From: Prosapia bicincta
Taxonomy: Eukaryota; Arthropoda; Insecta; Hemiptera; Cercopidae
NCBI GenBank assembly: GCA_036971475.1
Contig: JBAIZL010000001.1
Location: 82,165,483-82,229,482 of the forward strand
Direction of reading: 5' to 3'
Length of the DNA: 64,000 nucleotides
Shown here: positions 1 to 10,745 of the stretch, in pieces
Numbering within the stretch: the first letter of the stretch is position 1
How the letters are laid out: each line of letters opens with the position of its first letter
Notes under the pieces: generated by a model
Seen by the model: the letters and a program-made list of their open reading frames with translations, nothing else
Databases searched by the model: none
Told to the model about the DNA's origin: nothing
Position numbers and translations under genes: made by a program

Positions 1-1879
1 AAAAACAAATCTAATATTTAAACAAAAATACAGAAGTAATCTTACAACACAATAAACAGAACACAGAGAGACAGAGAATGGTGAAGTAGGAATAGGTTAT
101 CCATTTTCCATCTGTAGCACAAAATTTCTCTTGACCAATAACAACCTCTACAGCGTATCAATGTCTTCGAAGCATTATTTTTTTAAAATTGATTTGGCAA
201 TAAATAACTGTGTAAAGCACTTTTCTCTTAACACAATTAAATTACTGTTGATATTGTTGATATATTGACAAATTCACTTTTTACATAAACATTTTTAGCA
301 AAATGATCAAAGCACAATAATCATTTTAATTAGTTCCATTGTAAAGAGCCTTTAATGAATCAATTGATGACTGGCAAAATGGAAACACTTCGTATCCAAT
401 CATTGGTCAACATTTAGCAATTTTACAGGCTCCCACAGTTTGTTTCAAATTTGTATACCTGTTTGTATTTTATTTCCAATGTCGATTGGAATTATAAAAT
501 ATAAAAAATAAACTTTCTATGTCAATTGGTAGCAATTTTATCACACTACTTTGATGATGTACATATGTTTTGTCAACTTTAAATTAAATGGTGTCTTGCA
601 TTTCACACTATTAAATAGCATTACTTGTATATCTAGGGTTAAGAACCTGACATTTTCCTGAAAACAGAAATGTACGGAATTAAACACATCAGTTGGAACT
701 ATACTCAGGGTTTGTTAGAATTGGGTTTTACTATAGGTCAACATTTACCCGGAAGTAATATAAGTGTTAACCATGAATTTGTGAAAAGAAAGTTCTAATA
801 GATTTTGAAGCAGAATTTGATAGTTTCACATAGTTCCATTCTTCAATTTTAATAGTTGGAAAGCAAAGTGAAGATTATCACTTACATTTATAATTCCTTG
901 CAGGGCCCTAGTTTCAGTGAAAGAGTAAGGATTGTAAATTTTTATTGTGGGAAAATGCAACACTCACAAGGGTCAGTTTTGAATCCCTTTTGTTAATTGT
1001 ACTCCTATATGACACCAGTAACAAATTTCCTGATGATATTAAGTTTAAAGGCTTTGTGAATAAATTGACAATATACTGCTGTGAAATAGCTTTTGGATAC
1101 TGCTACTGAAAAAATACAGTCAGCATTATTGACAATATCCAGTATCCTACCTGATCACAACCTCCTCAATTCCCTAACTGTCATAACAACCATAGTTTTT
1201 CTTTGTTTTAGAACAAAAAACATATTTTTATGACTTGCCTTAAAGACATATATATTAAATTTATTATTAATATTTAAATATTTTGTACATACGAGCAGTT
1301 ACATTAAATTTTAGGGGCTACGTAATCCTACTCCTCCCTCTATATGACTATTTACCTTCACCAGTTTTAACTTTCTCAACGCAATATATCAGTTATTGTT
1401 TATTATTTATGTATTAAATAATATCTTTGAACTCCAATTATCCAACCTCCGACTATCCAAGTCGGAAATTTTAAACTGCCCTCCTTTGGTAGTATTTTTT
1501 GTAGCACTTGTTACTGCTGGTCCCGATTTGCTTGGTTGTACTAGACTTTGTTTGTCTCCAACCTTTCTATTTGTATTATTTGTCACAATAGGTTTATTGC
1601 CTGCTGGCAGCTTCCTTTGTGCAAAAATTCCTGTATCGGCACATGATTTGCTTCATACAAGCAAACCACTCAACGTGGTCGCAGATTGAAATAAATTTAA
1701 TGGAGGGTTATTTGTAACTAAAGGCAAAAGGCGAGTAACTTGCTCAGTTAAAATTTCAATTTTTTATGGTCGTTAGCACAGTTGGAACAGGATGTTTTCG
1801 TAGGGCTCACAGTAACAGCATATGATCTACCATCAACCTTTGGTTGTGTAGCTCTGAAGATATTCTTAGCTACTGAAAA
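1..1879. other. No gene supported; AT-rich DNA
   Basis: No exon of Osbp or of any other gene could be recognised on either strand. The only open frame of note (1396-1689, plus) has no family resemblance that I can see and is probably chance. Since Osbp exon 5 (8898-9052, minus) ends in a clean donor and the rest of the protein is missing, this stretch is most likely intron 5 of Osbp; that is inferred. Confidence 0.5.
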
Positions 1880-2335
1880 CTATATCCTCTGGTTAGCTAA
1901 AACGCCCAAGATTGCCTTCTCCTCTTTAAAGTAAGGACAGTTATATGATCGAGCCGGGTGATCACCACCACAGTTGCCACACTTCGGGGAATCCGTTTCC
2001 TCATGGCCTTCCATGCTACAGTGGCCGCATACATCCTGTTTAGAACACTCAGAACTAATGTGTCCAAAATGCTGACACTTGAAGCATCGCCAAGGGTTAG
2101 ATACATATGGCCTCACTGACAGCCTTTGGTAGTCTGCATTAATGTAATCAGGTATCTTCGGTTTACCAAAAGTGAGAATAAAAGAAGCTGTTGCAACTCT
2201 CTCGCCTTTATCTGATTTCATAATGGCAACAATGTCCGTAATGGACTGTGACAGCAGTTCGGACTTGATTTCATGTATAGGGACGTACATCATATCCCTA
2301 CATGTAATGGCCCCCTTTGAGAAATGTGGAGCCAC
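1880..2335 (-). pseudogene. LINE ORF1 (gag-like) fragment with CCHC zinc knuckles
   Basis: The 151-residue frame ends in three clustered cysteine/histidine knuckles. They begin at about residues 83 (CFKCQHFGHISSEC), 102 (CGHCSMEGHEETDSPKC) and 119 (CGNCGGDHPARSYNC). This spacing is typical of the nucleic-acid-binding ORF1 protein of Jockey/R1/I-type non-LTR retrotransposons, which coats the element RNA. The frame lacks a convincing N-terminus. A decayed continuation seems to run toward about 1740 with further Cys residues (SCSNCANDH), interrupted by stops. No ORF2 (endonuclease/reverse transcriptase) follows, so this is a dead fragment. It could also be a domesticated gag-like gene, but nothing supports that. 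Confidence 0.75.
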
Positions 2336-3068
2336 AGATACCGTGACCTGGTAAAAAATGAAGTTGTTTTTAAAAGAGATTGAATGTTTCTAACTACTAG
2401 TTGCAACAAGCAGTGTCCCATTCCTCAATTTCTTGATAGATGAGTCAGGACTTCCAGCACAGGCTGTAATGGCCTTATTTATAAGAAAAAGAGAAACTCT
2501 GGACAAATCCTTTCCTTCTTCGGCACTAGAAAATATCTAATATTTTAGTGATGGCAATGCTGGTGACGTTGCCACCATCAACTTCTTGCTCAAACCATCG
2601 ACTTTAGGCTTGTCAAGTGAATCCTGATGTGTCCTCTTAAGACACACACCATTTGATGTGTTTTAAGATCCATAAATTTTATTAAAACCAGCCGTGTCAG
2701 GCATTACAGGCGGGACTATAGGAACGGGTACTCTCATGGATCACCATGAGATCCATGAAAATAAGATTATTTTCATCCCCAGAACTCTGGAGCCTATAGT
2801 TTTCCTCTTAGCTCGACTGGATGGGCATCAGCCGAGTACTCATAACACTGTGCACAGGCTCCGACACCTGTGCACAGCGGACACTCCCTGACCAAGGCCT
2901 GAAGTGGCTGGCAGACCAGCACCATGCTTACGTCTTTGGCAGAGCAAGCTCACAACAGCATTCTGGACCAGAGTTTGTCAAGCTCTGGCCTTTTCAGTAC
3001 TCCCAATGTGCAACGGTTCTGATCAGTCGAAAATCTCTAAGAGAATGTGTAAGTGTTGAAATGTTTAA

Positions 3069-4101
3069 CCCTTAGCACTCGACTGTCGGGGGAGCCCCGC
3101 CAAGCATATATTGCAGTTTACTCGTATGTCGGGGGTCACCCGACACGATTTTCAAATGCCTATAACTCGTCTGCGGCGAAGCTCACGATATTCAATCTTT
3201 TACCGTTTGGTGCTACACTCTATTGAAAATAATGTGAACTAAGTTTAAAATGCCTAGGAATATGAGAGTCATCACAAAATCTAATTTGCCGTTATGTTGT
3301 AAGCTGCAAGTAGGTTACAGTTTTGCCGGTTATTTGTTTACTCGTAGTTTGCCATGGCTTCACGTGCAATTAGTGATTCTGAAATTCCAGATCTTTTACT
3401 TGATCCTGATTTATTAGAATGTTGTTCAGTTTCATAAACAAAATAACTAAACCAACAGGTATTTGTAAATATAACCATTTTATGGGTAGTATAGATTTAG
3501 CTGTTCAATATAATGAACTGTGCAGTTTTACAAAACGAACAAATAAATGGTGGAGGACAATGTTTTTCTGGCTATTAGATGTAGCTGTAGTAAATAGTTT
3601 TACTATCTATAATAACAAAAAAATGGAAATGAAAGAAAATCCTGTTAAAAAGAATAGTTTCGCCAAAACTTGGTGATATCAGGAATAACCCGTATAGTTA
3701 GAGGCCGTCAACTACTGACAAAGAAGAAAGACTGAATTGGAAATTACATTTAATCTTTTCCAATGGTAAAAATACTTCTAAGGATTATGTAGTTTGCAGT
3801 AACAGGAAGATAAAAGGAGGTAGAAGGGAAACAGTTTTTCACTACAAAACATGCGGCAAAAAACCAGGACTTCCTCCGGAAGACTGTTTTCAAAGATATC
3901 ATACTCTGCAAAATTACAAATAAGATAATAAAATCATGTACATACAGTATTAGTGAATAAAAATAGCTTAGTTTACTAAAATCATGTAAGAGAAAACAAA
4001 GTTTTCCATAAACAATAATGCAACCTGCAGGTGAGGAATTTGTCCCAATTTAATTACAAGTGGGGAAGCAAAGCATGTTACAAAAATCCGAGCACTAAGG
4101 G
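3069..4101 (+). mobile_element. Internally deleted piggyBac element
   Basis: The element is bounded by TTAA on both sides (3065-3068 and 4102-4105), the piggyBac target duplication. The 13-bp terminal inverted repeats CCCTTAGCACTCG and CGAGCACTAAGGG match at 11 positions. It is 1033 bp long, against about 2.4 kb for complete piggyBac elements. It carries the first codons and the C-terminal part of a transposase with the middle removed, so it must have depended on transposase supplied in trans. Confidence 0.88.
3354..3923 (+). pseudogene. piggyBac transposase remnant
   Basis: ATG at 3354 opens a short acidic start (MASRAISDSEIPDLLLD), the usual low-complexity N-terminus of piggyBac transposases. 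About 20 codons later the sequence jumps to the C-terminal part (3419-3676), including FMGSIDLAVQYNELC and KWWRTMFFWLLDVAVVNS, which correspond to the last part of the catalytic domain. After a frame break, the Cys-rich tail follows (VVCSNRKIKGGRR, KTCGKKPG, CFQRYHTL) to a stop at 3921-3923. The region holding most of the DDD catalytic core is deleted. It cannot encode an active enzyme. Confidence 0.85.
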
Positions 4102-4446
4102 TTAAGGTTTGTGTTGAATATGTGGTGTATGTAGAAAGTGTATTAGTATGTAATAATGAAGTGTGTGTTGTCAGTAGTGTGTATGTTTGACTGGGGTACT
4201 GCGAGGGATACCAAACCACTCTTAGTAGGTGTGACTAGTCTGCACCCCCCCCCCCCTGTGGGTTTAAAAATGTAGATGAAAGTTTTTCAAGAAAGTCAAT
4301 AACCAGTAAAATTCAAGAATTTTAAGATGGCATTTTCAAGTCGCTTTTGCAACAACGTTCTATGGGAAACCCAATTTCGGGTCAGATTCTTTATGAAAGA
4401 GCTAAGACACTAGCTCACAAATTTAGAAGAAAAATATAACCTATAA

Positions 4447-4737
4447 AATATATATATAGGTTAGTTCTAGTAGAGCTTAAAGCTTATTTAGGAATTTTTG
4501 GACTTGATAGGAGACTGACAGACAAGTCAGTCACAACATCATCGCTGCTAGTCACAACATCATCTCTTTCAATGATTGCTATACCACCAAAATAATTAAA
4601 GCCCTCCCCCCTGATTGCAACTCTTCAGAATTATGAATTTTTGGACTTGATAGGAGACTGACAGACTTACCTAAAGGCAATAGTCCAAAACTGCAATCTC
4701 TTGGAAATAAGCACATATAAAACACTTAATACACTTT
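4447..4737 (-). repeat. PLE-A terminal tail, inverted, with template-switch patch
   Basis: This is the reverse complement of the PLE-A 3' tail seen at 5445-5584. It is the same unit that recurs at 7214-7380 (starts aggttagttctagtagag, then tttggacttgataggagac). It is interrupted at about 4528-4635 by a plus-strand piece of PLE-A coding sequence (the HNIISFNDCYTTKIIK region, also at 5018-5100). The tail then restarts from an earlier point. The patch looks like a reverse-transcription template switch. Confidence 0.75.
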
Positions 4738-4831
4738 TCCGGCTCACGGCTCCTTTCCGTGCAATAGACCAAGATGCAAGACATGTCCAATACACATCCC
4801 AACAAATAGTTTCCATAGCCTAGCAACCAAT

Positions 4832-5170
4832 GTGGACTTCAAGATTCAGGGTCATCATACTTGTACATCCAGTAATGTAATATACCAGTTACAATGTAAA
4901 TTTTGCCCGGCACAGTACATAGGCCTTACCACGGATAGTCTGAGCATCAGAATGAATGGCCACAGACATGACGTTGGAACCATGAACATAGACAGGCCAA
5001 CCGCTCAACACGCTGCTAGTCACAACATCATCTCTTTCAATGATTGCTATACCACCAAAATAATCAAAGCCCTCCCCCCTGATTGCAACTCTTCAGAATT
5101 AAGAAGATGGGAGTTATCATACCAGTGGTATACCAAATCTAGAGAGCCTCCTAACCTCAACATCAGATAA
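4832..5170 (+). pseudogene. PLE-A GIY-YIG endonuclease domain, 5' truncated
   Basis: The 112 residues contain the GIY-YIG nuclease signature in its PLE form: [10 protein letters not shown] followed by [18 protein letters not shown]. The Y-x-L pair and the YIG tripeptide occupy the positions of the classic GIY...YIG motif, the next Arg (IRMNGHR) is the usual catalytic arginine position, and two Cys residues sit between. Enzymes of this family nick the target DNA that primes PLE reverse transcription. The reverse transcriptase is missing upstream, so this is a dead 3' copy. Confidence 0.8.
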
Positions 5171-5406
5171 AACTCCTTTTAACTTCCCCCTAACTTCTAC
5201 CATTTTTAACAGCTCCATTACCTTCCTTCTGACAGACTTTTAATATCTAGTTTCAAGTAACCAATCTTTACACGATTCACATGTAACAATTTCTACACAT
5301 ATCACATATAGCTCTATATCATAAACTATAAATCTGTGAATCTGTGACATTTGGATGTTTATACACATCTGTGGTTCACTTCAATCTTTTGTTTTGTTTT
5401 CTCTTT

Positions 5407-5455
5407 CTTGACTGAAGAAGATCGTGTTGGTCGAAATATTTCAAATAAAAGTGTA
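5407..5455 (+). ncRNA. Hammerhead-like fold in PLE-A tail
   Basis: CTGAAGA (5412-5418), one extra A, then the helix GATC-GTGTT-GGTC (5420-5432) and GAAA (5433-5436). This follows the hammerhead order core-stem II-GAA. Stem III and stem I are weak here (UAUUU-C-AAAUA follows but the closing A-U pair is absent). A second copy in inverted orientation at 7345-7389 has a perfect GATC-ATTT-GATC helix. I treat it as a degenerate member of the ribozyme-like series in this window. Confidence 0.45.
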
Positions 5456-5582
5456 TTAAGTGTTTTATATGTGCTTATTTCCAAGAGATTGCAGTTTTGG
5501 ACTATTGCCTTTAGGTAAGTCTGTCAGTCTCCTATCAAGTCCAAAAAATTCCTAAATAAGCTTTAAGCTCTACTAGAACTAA

Positions 5583-5584
<2 letters not shown>

Positions 5585-5627
<43 letters not shown>

Positions 5628-5633
5628 TCCATG
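5585..5633. repeat. (TA)n microsatellite
   Basis: A pure TA run separates the tail of the plus-strand PLE-A fragment from the 3' side of the minus-strand PLE-A copy. Confidence 0.97.
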
Positions 5634-7134
5634 AGTATATGAGTGATTATAGTTTATATAAGTCTGTCAGGAGAAAAGAAATAAGGCTATTTGGAACAAA
5701 AAAAAAAACAAAAAAAAAATGAATGGATTTATCTGATGTTGAGGTTAGGGGATTCTCTGGACTTGGTATACCACAGGTATGATAGTTCCCACCTTCTCAG
5801 TTCTGAGGGATTGCAATCAGGGGGGAGTGATTTAATTATTTTTGTGATATAGCAGTCATCAAAAGTTGTGATGTTGTGACTCGCAGCATGTTGAGCTGTT
5901 GGTCTATCCATATTCATAATTTTAACATCATGTCTGTGGCCATTCATTCTGATATTCAGACCATCCGTGGTCAGGCCTATGTACTGTGCTGAGCAAAGTT
6001 TACATTGTAGCTGGTATATGACATTTTTCGATGTACAATTATGATGACCCTGTATTTTGAAGACCATTTTTGTTGTTTGGCTGTTGAAACTATTTGCTGA
6101 GGGGTGTATTGGACACGTCTTGCATCTAGGTCTATTACATGGGAAGGAGCCATGAGGAAGTTTGTGTGGTTTCTCTGCATCAGGGTCTGGTAGTTTAGGA
6201 TGTACTAGGATGTTTTTCAAGTTGGGAGGTTGCTTGTACCAAATTTGCAGTGGATCGGTGAAAAGATTTTTGGTGTGGACGGAAGCTTGAAGAATTTTGA
6301 AGACATCTCTCAATATCTTGTTGAGTTTATGTAGACCAGGATGGTAGTCTGTTATTAAAGACAGTTTATTTTGTTCTGTTTGTGGTTTATGGTGAACCGA
6401 GGATTGTGCTGAATGAATTTGGTTTTCAATGAGTTTTTTTGGGTATCCTCTTCTCTGGAAGGCTGTTGATATCTTTCTATTAAAATCTTCCAATTCCCTA
6501 TCATTTAAACAGATTCTCTTACCTCCGATTGCTTGACTGTATGGAATGGATCGTTTTATGTTTATTGGATGGTTGCTGTCGAAATGGAGATATTGTAGGT
6601 GGTTTGTCGGTTTGATGTGCATTCCTGTGTTGATATTTCCATTCTGGAGTGTTACCTCTACATCCAAAAAGGTGATGGCTGATGTAGATTTCTCCCAGGT
6701 AAATTGAAGTGTGGAGAATTGTGTCAGGCTGTCTAAAAATGCCTCAAGTGTTGAAGCACCCTGTGTCCAAATTAGGAAGATGTCATCTATATATCTATAC
6801 CAACATAATGGCTGGTGTGTTTGTGTCTTTAGAAAACTTTCTTCCAACAATCCCATGTACAGATTTGCGTACGATGGTGCCATTCTGGTGCCCATTGCTG
6901 TTCCCTTTATTTGAAGGTAGTTCCTTCCCTCAAACTGAAAGTTGTTCTTCTCGAGGATGAACCTGGTCAGGTTCACAAGAAAAGGTGTAGTGGGAGAAGG
7001 CTTGCCTGGGCGTTTGTTTAGAAAATTCTCTATTGCAGATAGGCCGTGTGCATGAGGGATGTTGGTATAGAGAGAGGTGACATCTATGGTGACCAAAATA
7101 GTTACCGGGGGTATAGAGGTACAGATATTTGTGA

Positions 7135-7137
<3 letters not shown>
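5634..7137 (-). mobile_element. PLE-A copy, 5' truncated at a (TA)n tract
   Basis: A Penelope-like retroelement on the minus strand. It keeps the reverse transcriptase from motif A onward plus the GIY-YIG endonuclease, then a T-rich 3' end (A-rich on the plus strand, about 5699-5719). The 5' side stops abruptly at the (TA)n tract beginning near 7138, so the N-terminal region is lost. Confidence 0.88.
5729..7096 (-). CDS. PLE-A reverse transcriptase / GIY-YIG endonuclease
   Basis: This uninterrupted 455-residue frame is the longest in the window. Reverse transcriptase motifs appear in order: motif [16 protein letters not shown] (catalytic Asp at about residue 5), motif [20 protein letters not shown] (about 64-82), motif [13 protein letters not shown] (about 99-110, with the two Asp), and motif E-like ITFLDVEV (about 143). 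A thumb region follows. The GIY-YIG domain is C-terminal: [10 protein letters not shown] and [18 protein letters not shown] (about 362-392). All three catalytic Asp of the RT are present. The frame begins at motif A, against usual PLE proteins of about 800 residues, so the N-terminal third is missing. The first Met is an internal Val-Thr context, not a true start. The lack of stops suggests a recent insertion. It is unlikely to be mobile by itself. Confidence 0.88.
   Translation of the reverse strand: MVTIDVTSLYTNIPHAHGLSAIENFLNKRPGKPSPTTPFLVNLTRFILEKNNFQFEGRNYLQIKGTAMGTRMAPSYANLYMGLLEESFLKTQTHQPLCWYRYIDDIFLIWTQGASTLEAFLDSLTQFSTLQFTWEKSTSAITFLDVEVTLQNGNINTGMHIKPTNHLQYLHFDSNHPINIKRSIPYSQAIGGKRICLNDRELEDFNRKISTAFQRRGYPKKLIENQIHSAQSSVHHKPQTEQNKLSLITDYHPGLHKLNKILRDVFKILQASVHTKNLFTDPLQIWYKQPPNLKNILVHPKLPDPDAEKPHKLPHGSFPCNRPRCKTCPIHPSANSFNSQTTKMVFKIQGHHNCTSKNVIYQLQCKLCSAQYIGLTTDGLNIRMNGHRHDVKIMNMDRPTAQHAASHNITTFDDCYITKIIKSLPPDCNPSELRRWELSYLWYTKSRESPNLNIR

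Positions 7138-7213
<76 letters not shown>
7138..7213. repeat. (TA)n microsatellite
   Basis: A 76-bp pure TA run lies exactly between the truncated 5' end of the minus-strand PLE-A and an inverted PLE-A tail. Confidence 0.97.
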
Positions 7214-7215
<2 letters not shown>

Positions 7216-7392
7216 TTAGTTCTAGTAGAGCTTAAAGCTTATTTAGGAATTTTTGGACTTGATAGGAGACTGACAGACTTACCTAAAGGCAATAGTCCAA
7301 AACTGCAATCTCTTGGAAATAAGCACATATAAAACACTTAATACACTTTTATTTGAAATATTTCGATCAAATGATCTTCTTCAGCCAAGAAA
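7214..7392 (-). repeat. Inverted PLE-A tail
   Basis: This is the reverse complement of the 3' tail at 5410-5584, continuous from the (TA)n tract through the hammerhead-like fold (7345-7389, minus; CTGAAGA, extra A, GATC-ATTT-GATC, GAAA). It abuts the start of PLE-B material at about 7424. Confidence 0.85.
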
Positions 7393-7414
7393 GAGAAAAA
7401 AGAGAAAAAACTGA

Positions 7415-8302
7415 ATGGTTGTTAGTTTAAATATAAATGATAATAAAATAGAAACTACAGTATACAGGAAACCTACTTCCAACAACACCACAATACACTA
7501 CAAATCTAACCACCCCTGGACACACAAAATTAACACTTACAGTAACATGATAAATAAAGCAATAAAATACACACAGGATAACAAACAAAAATTAAATGAA
7601 GAATTAGATAACATTACAAAAATAGCAATAGAAAATGGATACAACAAACACATTATAAAAAATATATACAATAAATTCACAAAAAAACCTAACCTCAACA
7701 CAACACTACAGCCGGAACACAAAAATAATGAAAATAAAAAAATCTACCTAAAATATAAATACACCAATAACAAAATAGAAAAAGTAACAAATATATACAA
7801 CAAAGAATACTACACTCCAACTTACAAACCAAACAACAAAATAATAAAATATCTTAATAACACAAACCACAAAACAAATTCAGAAAAACATAACCTATCA
7901 GGAATTTACAAAATCACATGCAACAACTGTAACGCTTTTTACATAGGAAAAACAACCAGAACATTTAAAATAAGATTTGAAGAACATTATAGAGCATTCA
8001 AAAACAAAAATTCTAAAGTATCAAATGTTGCAGCACACCTAATATCCCATAAACACGAAATAACAAATTACGAAAATAACCTAACCATACTCGAAATAAA
8101 TAACAACCCAATAGAACTAAACTCACTAGAAAAATACCACATTTATAAAAACATACACAACAATCTAATGAATCTACAAACAACATATACAGAAGACTTA
8201 CTATATAGAAATATCATACACACAGATCAAGAAAAAGTGCGCGTAACGTCAACAAACACCAACTTCACAGACCGAACATCTACAATAGAAAAACATCAGT
8301 GA
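7415..8302 (+). CDS. PLE-B RT thumb and GIY-YIG endonuclease, 5' truncated
   Basis: The 295-residue frame begins in the RT thumb (TTVYRKPTSNNTTIHYKSNH at about residues 14-33, the usual PLE motif after the palm). It continues through a Lys/Asn-rich linker into the GIY-YIG domain: SGIYKITCNNCNAFYIGKTT (about 163-182), with FKIRFEEHYRAF carrying the Arg and Glu/His positions. Codons are strongly A-rich, unlike PLE-A. Palm motifs A-C are missing, so it cannot reverse transcribe. Compared with the copy at 21046-22038 it keeps about 20 more linker residues after TTLQPE. True PLE sequence starts near 7424; the first codons belong to the junction with PLE-A. Confidence 0.85.
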   Translation: MVVSLNINDNKIETTVYRKPTSNNTTIHYKSNHPWTHKINTYSNMINKAIKYTQDNKQKLNEELDNITKIAIENGYNKHIIKNIYNKFTKKPNLNTTLQPEHKNNENKKIYLKYKYTNNKIEKVTNIYNKEYYTPTYKPNNKIIKYLNNTNHKTNSEKHNLSGIYKITCNNCNAFYIGKTTRTFKIRFEEHYRAFKNKNSKVSNVAAHLISHKHEITNYENNLTILEINNNPIELNSLEKYHIYKNIHNNLMNLQTTYTEDLLYRNIIHTDQEKVRVTSTNTNFTDRTSTIEKHQ

Positions 8303-8449
8303 TTCGACAATGGTCAATTGACCGAAAGGTGCCTCATCACTCAAGGTAAAATTATTGCACTTAATGGTGGACAAAATTACTTACATAGTAATATATTAAC
8401 TTTATAAAGTCAGTGCAACGGAAAAACAATGGATAACGTTAAATATCAA

Positions 8450-8451
<2 letters not shown>
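8303..8451 (+). repeat. PLE-B 3' tail
   Basis: The tail shared by all PLE-B copies contains a short perfect hairpin (GGTC-AATT-GACC) followed by GAAAGG and gtgcctcatcac. It continues to ttaaatatcaagaatat and enters a TA run. The same sequence is found inverted at 20733-20880 and direct at 22039-22140. GACCGAAA resembles the 3' half of a hammerhead core, but the CUGANGA half is not present. Confidence 0.8.

Positions 8452-8491
<40 letters not shown>
8452..8491. repeat. (TA)n microsatellite
   Basis: The TA run closes the PLE-B copy on its 3' side. Confidence 0.95.
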
Positions 8492-8494
<3 letters not shown>

Positions 8495-8897
8495 CTGCCA
8501 TTTAGAACATACATATAGTAATTATTTCAAATTGACCCTTGTTTCAAAAAAATTCAATTATCCGAATTTTTCTTTATCTAAATGAGGTCTGGAGCTCTAC
8601 TGTAGATAAGTTAATAAAATATTAATTATTATCTTACTAATACTTTCTATATTTGGTAATTTGTCCTTATGAAATGAGCAGTATATTTACTTTAAATAGA
8701 AACCAAAATTAAAAATTATGAAATTGTAAAGTTGATTATCGAAAAAAATATTAAAGCTGAAGATGATTTTACTCCAAGAAAAAATTCAAATTTGTATGTG
8801 TTAAAAATGAAAGATGAAGGAAAAAGTATGGGTTGAAGATAATCATAGTTATTTTCTGTTAGACAAAAAGGTCATTATAATGCACAGGATCACTCAC

Positions 8898-9052
8898 TTG
8901 AATTGACTTAGTCCTAGAATTATTTGACCTCTGAGTTGAAGCTAATTTGAATGAAGTAGTTTTAATATCTGCAGAATGTAATGAGGCATCTTCACTTTGA
9001 GCATCATAAAATTCTGTATTTTCATCTTCTTCTTCCGAAGTATGAGAGCAAC
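8898..9052 (-). CDS. Osbp: Osbp exon 5 (acidic linker after coiled coil)
   Basis: The exon has acceptor TTTTAG just before 9052 and donor GTGAGT after 8898. It takes the single leftover base of exon 4 (A+GT = Ser) and reads 52 codons to phase 0. The peptide includes HTSEEEDENTEFYDAQSED, matching the acidic E/D-rich stretch ending in FFDA of oxysterol-binding proteins. In OSBP this stretch is followed by the FFAT motif that binds the ER protein VAP, so EFYDAQSED is the likely FFAT core with Tyr in place of the second Phe. The Ser-rich remainder (TQRSNNSRTKS) is a typical phosphorylated linker. The ORD lipid-transfer domain must follow in exons left of the window. Confidence 0.88.
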
Positions 9053-9883
9053 CTAAAACAAATATGTGATTAAATTTTATTTTGTATAGTGCAATATTAA
9101 AACAAGGATAAGCGCATGATTAAATTATAAGGTTACTGAAGTTTACAGGATTTAGAAATTAATATTAAAAAATGTCAACATGTTAAATCTCCATAACTAG
9201 AATCTAAAGGTTCTATGGTATGTTTTCATGGGATTTCCAATATTTTTGCCTCACTTATATTACACGTATCTAGTTCAAATTATATTTCAACAGAATCTGC
9301 AGTTAGGCTTCCTTCATAGTTAATTTCATATTCATATTCCTATTAAAAATTTCAAAACACACTTACCTAGCAAAATATTGGTTAGATATAAATGTATAAT
9401 AAGTTGGGTTAGCCGTAATCATTCTCAATATCTCTCACCAAAGATAGATACGCCCTTACCCCTTTAATAGCTCCTCACTAGCCTTTCATAGGCAAAGTGC
9501 CGGTATCCATAAAAAACAAAAATCAGGTAGTTTTTTATTACAATTTTTTATATTTAATGAGACACCACTATTTTAAACATACTCATCCCACTGATAAAAA
9601 CCATGGTATTTAGAATTTGAATTATTACAGCAATTGCACTAACCTATCAAGTGAAAGTTAGATTTTAACTGAGAATCAAGGTTGCACACCAAAAATAATA
9701 ACAATAGGTAATACAACTAACCAAACATCTGATACCACAATAGAAAACATAATCAATATCCAATTAACAAAGTTATCTATATTAAACCTTAGTTTTGTTA
9801 ACTTCTTTGCAGTTATATACCCTACGAAGATGAAATCTTCATTAAAATGTACATAATGAGTAATCTAGATAACTCTGTAAATA
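9053..9883. other. Osbp intron 4, unannotated part
   Basis: AT-rich intronic DNA without a recognisable gene or element. Confidence 0.7.
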
Positions 9884-10449
9884 CAGTAGAGTCTCGATAA
9901 TTTGAGGTAGATGGGACCGAGACTCCCTCGGATTACACGGAAATACGATACCGTGCATTAGAAAAAATAGGAGTTTTAATGAACCTGTATACTATAGGTA
10001 ATTAAAAATGCACTAGTAAAGTTTATAGAACTTTATATGAACGTTTCTTGGAAGCCTGGCTCATTTCCTTTGCATACCATATTGATATAAACATTTCTTG
10101 GAAGCCCAATTCATTTCCTTTGCATACCGTATTGATATAAACATTTCTGGGAAGCCCAATTCATTTCCTTTGGGTACCATGTTGATATAAACATTTCTTG
10201 GAAACCCATCTCATTTCCTTTGCATATCATATTGATATAAACATTTCTTGGAAGCCATTTCATTTCCTTTGCACACATATAGATATAAACATTTTTCTGA
10301 CGTCGAACCCATTTTCTTTGCATACAGTATGACTACAAACACTCTGATTCATCATTTTCTTTCAAATGATAAAATAGGCTCTAGTAGAAATAGGCTCGAA
10401 TTTAAAGGAAGCTCGAAATATTGGGACTCAGATTATTGAGACTCTACTG
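9884..10449. mobile_element. pogo/Tigger-type MITE
   Basis: The 566-bp element starts CAGTAGAGTCTCGATAATTT and ends with the near-complement ATTATTGAGACTCTACTG, a terminal inverted repeat of about 23 bp. It is preceded by TA (9882-9883), although the right flank reads TG rather than TA. No transposase fragment is present. The body is largely a 50-bp minisatellite. The CAG...CTG ends and the TA on the left point to the pogo branch of Tc1/mariner. Confidence 0.8.
10041..10340. repeat. 50-bp minisatellite inside the MITE
   Basis: About six head-to-tail copies of a 50-bp unit are visible through acatttcttggaagcc recurring at 10041, 10091, 10141, 10191 and 10241, with a divergent sixth near 10290. 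The unit continues catttcctttgcatacc and ttgatataa. The array creates a spurious minus-strand open frame of repeated peptides. Confidence 0.93.
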
Positions 10450-10745
10450 TGGTTTATTGATTATATAACTTTGTTAATTTAGTTAGTGCTTACATCTTGT
10501 ATTGTGGAATGGGAATTTTGAGATTGCATTAACTGAAATATTTCCACTATGCTTATTGTATTTTATTTGATGACAATAGTGTAAAACCAATAAATTTATA
10601 GAGCCTTCTGAAAATAACACTTCAGATAATGCACTATATTAATTTTTTTGAAATATTCCTGAAAAGGAAATGTATACCAACGATACTCTACTGAAAGAAA
10701 AATGGTATTCCTTGTTATATACAAATAACCTGGAATGCAGTACAC
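10450..10745. other. Osbp intron 4, no feature seen
   Basis: AT-rich sequence with no open frame or recognisable repeat. Confidence 0.6.

Larger units (their letters stand above)
4738..5584 (+). mobile_element. PLE-A fragment: GIY-YIG end and 3' tail
   Basis: This is a 5'-truncated copy of Penelope-like family A. Only the GIY-YIG endonuclease part of the polyprotein (4832-5170) and the 3' untranslated tail remain. The tail continues through a hammerhead-like fold (5407-5455) and ends at a (TA)n tract. The coding part is about 85-90% alike to the minus-strand copy at 5729-7096 by eye. Confidence 0.85.

Noticed and set aside
8296..8345. PLE-B tail hairpin (GGTC-AATT-GACC-GAAA) as hammerhead
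   Set aside because: The CUGANGA half is missing; only stem II and GAAA are present.
9361..9560. Possible further Osbp exon or short repeat
   Set aside because: No frame joins the neighbouring exons, which already join to each other in phase.
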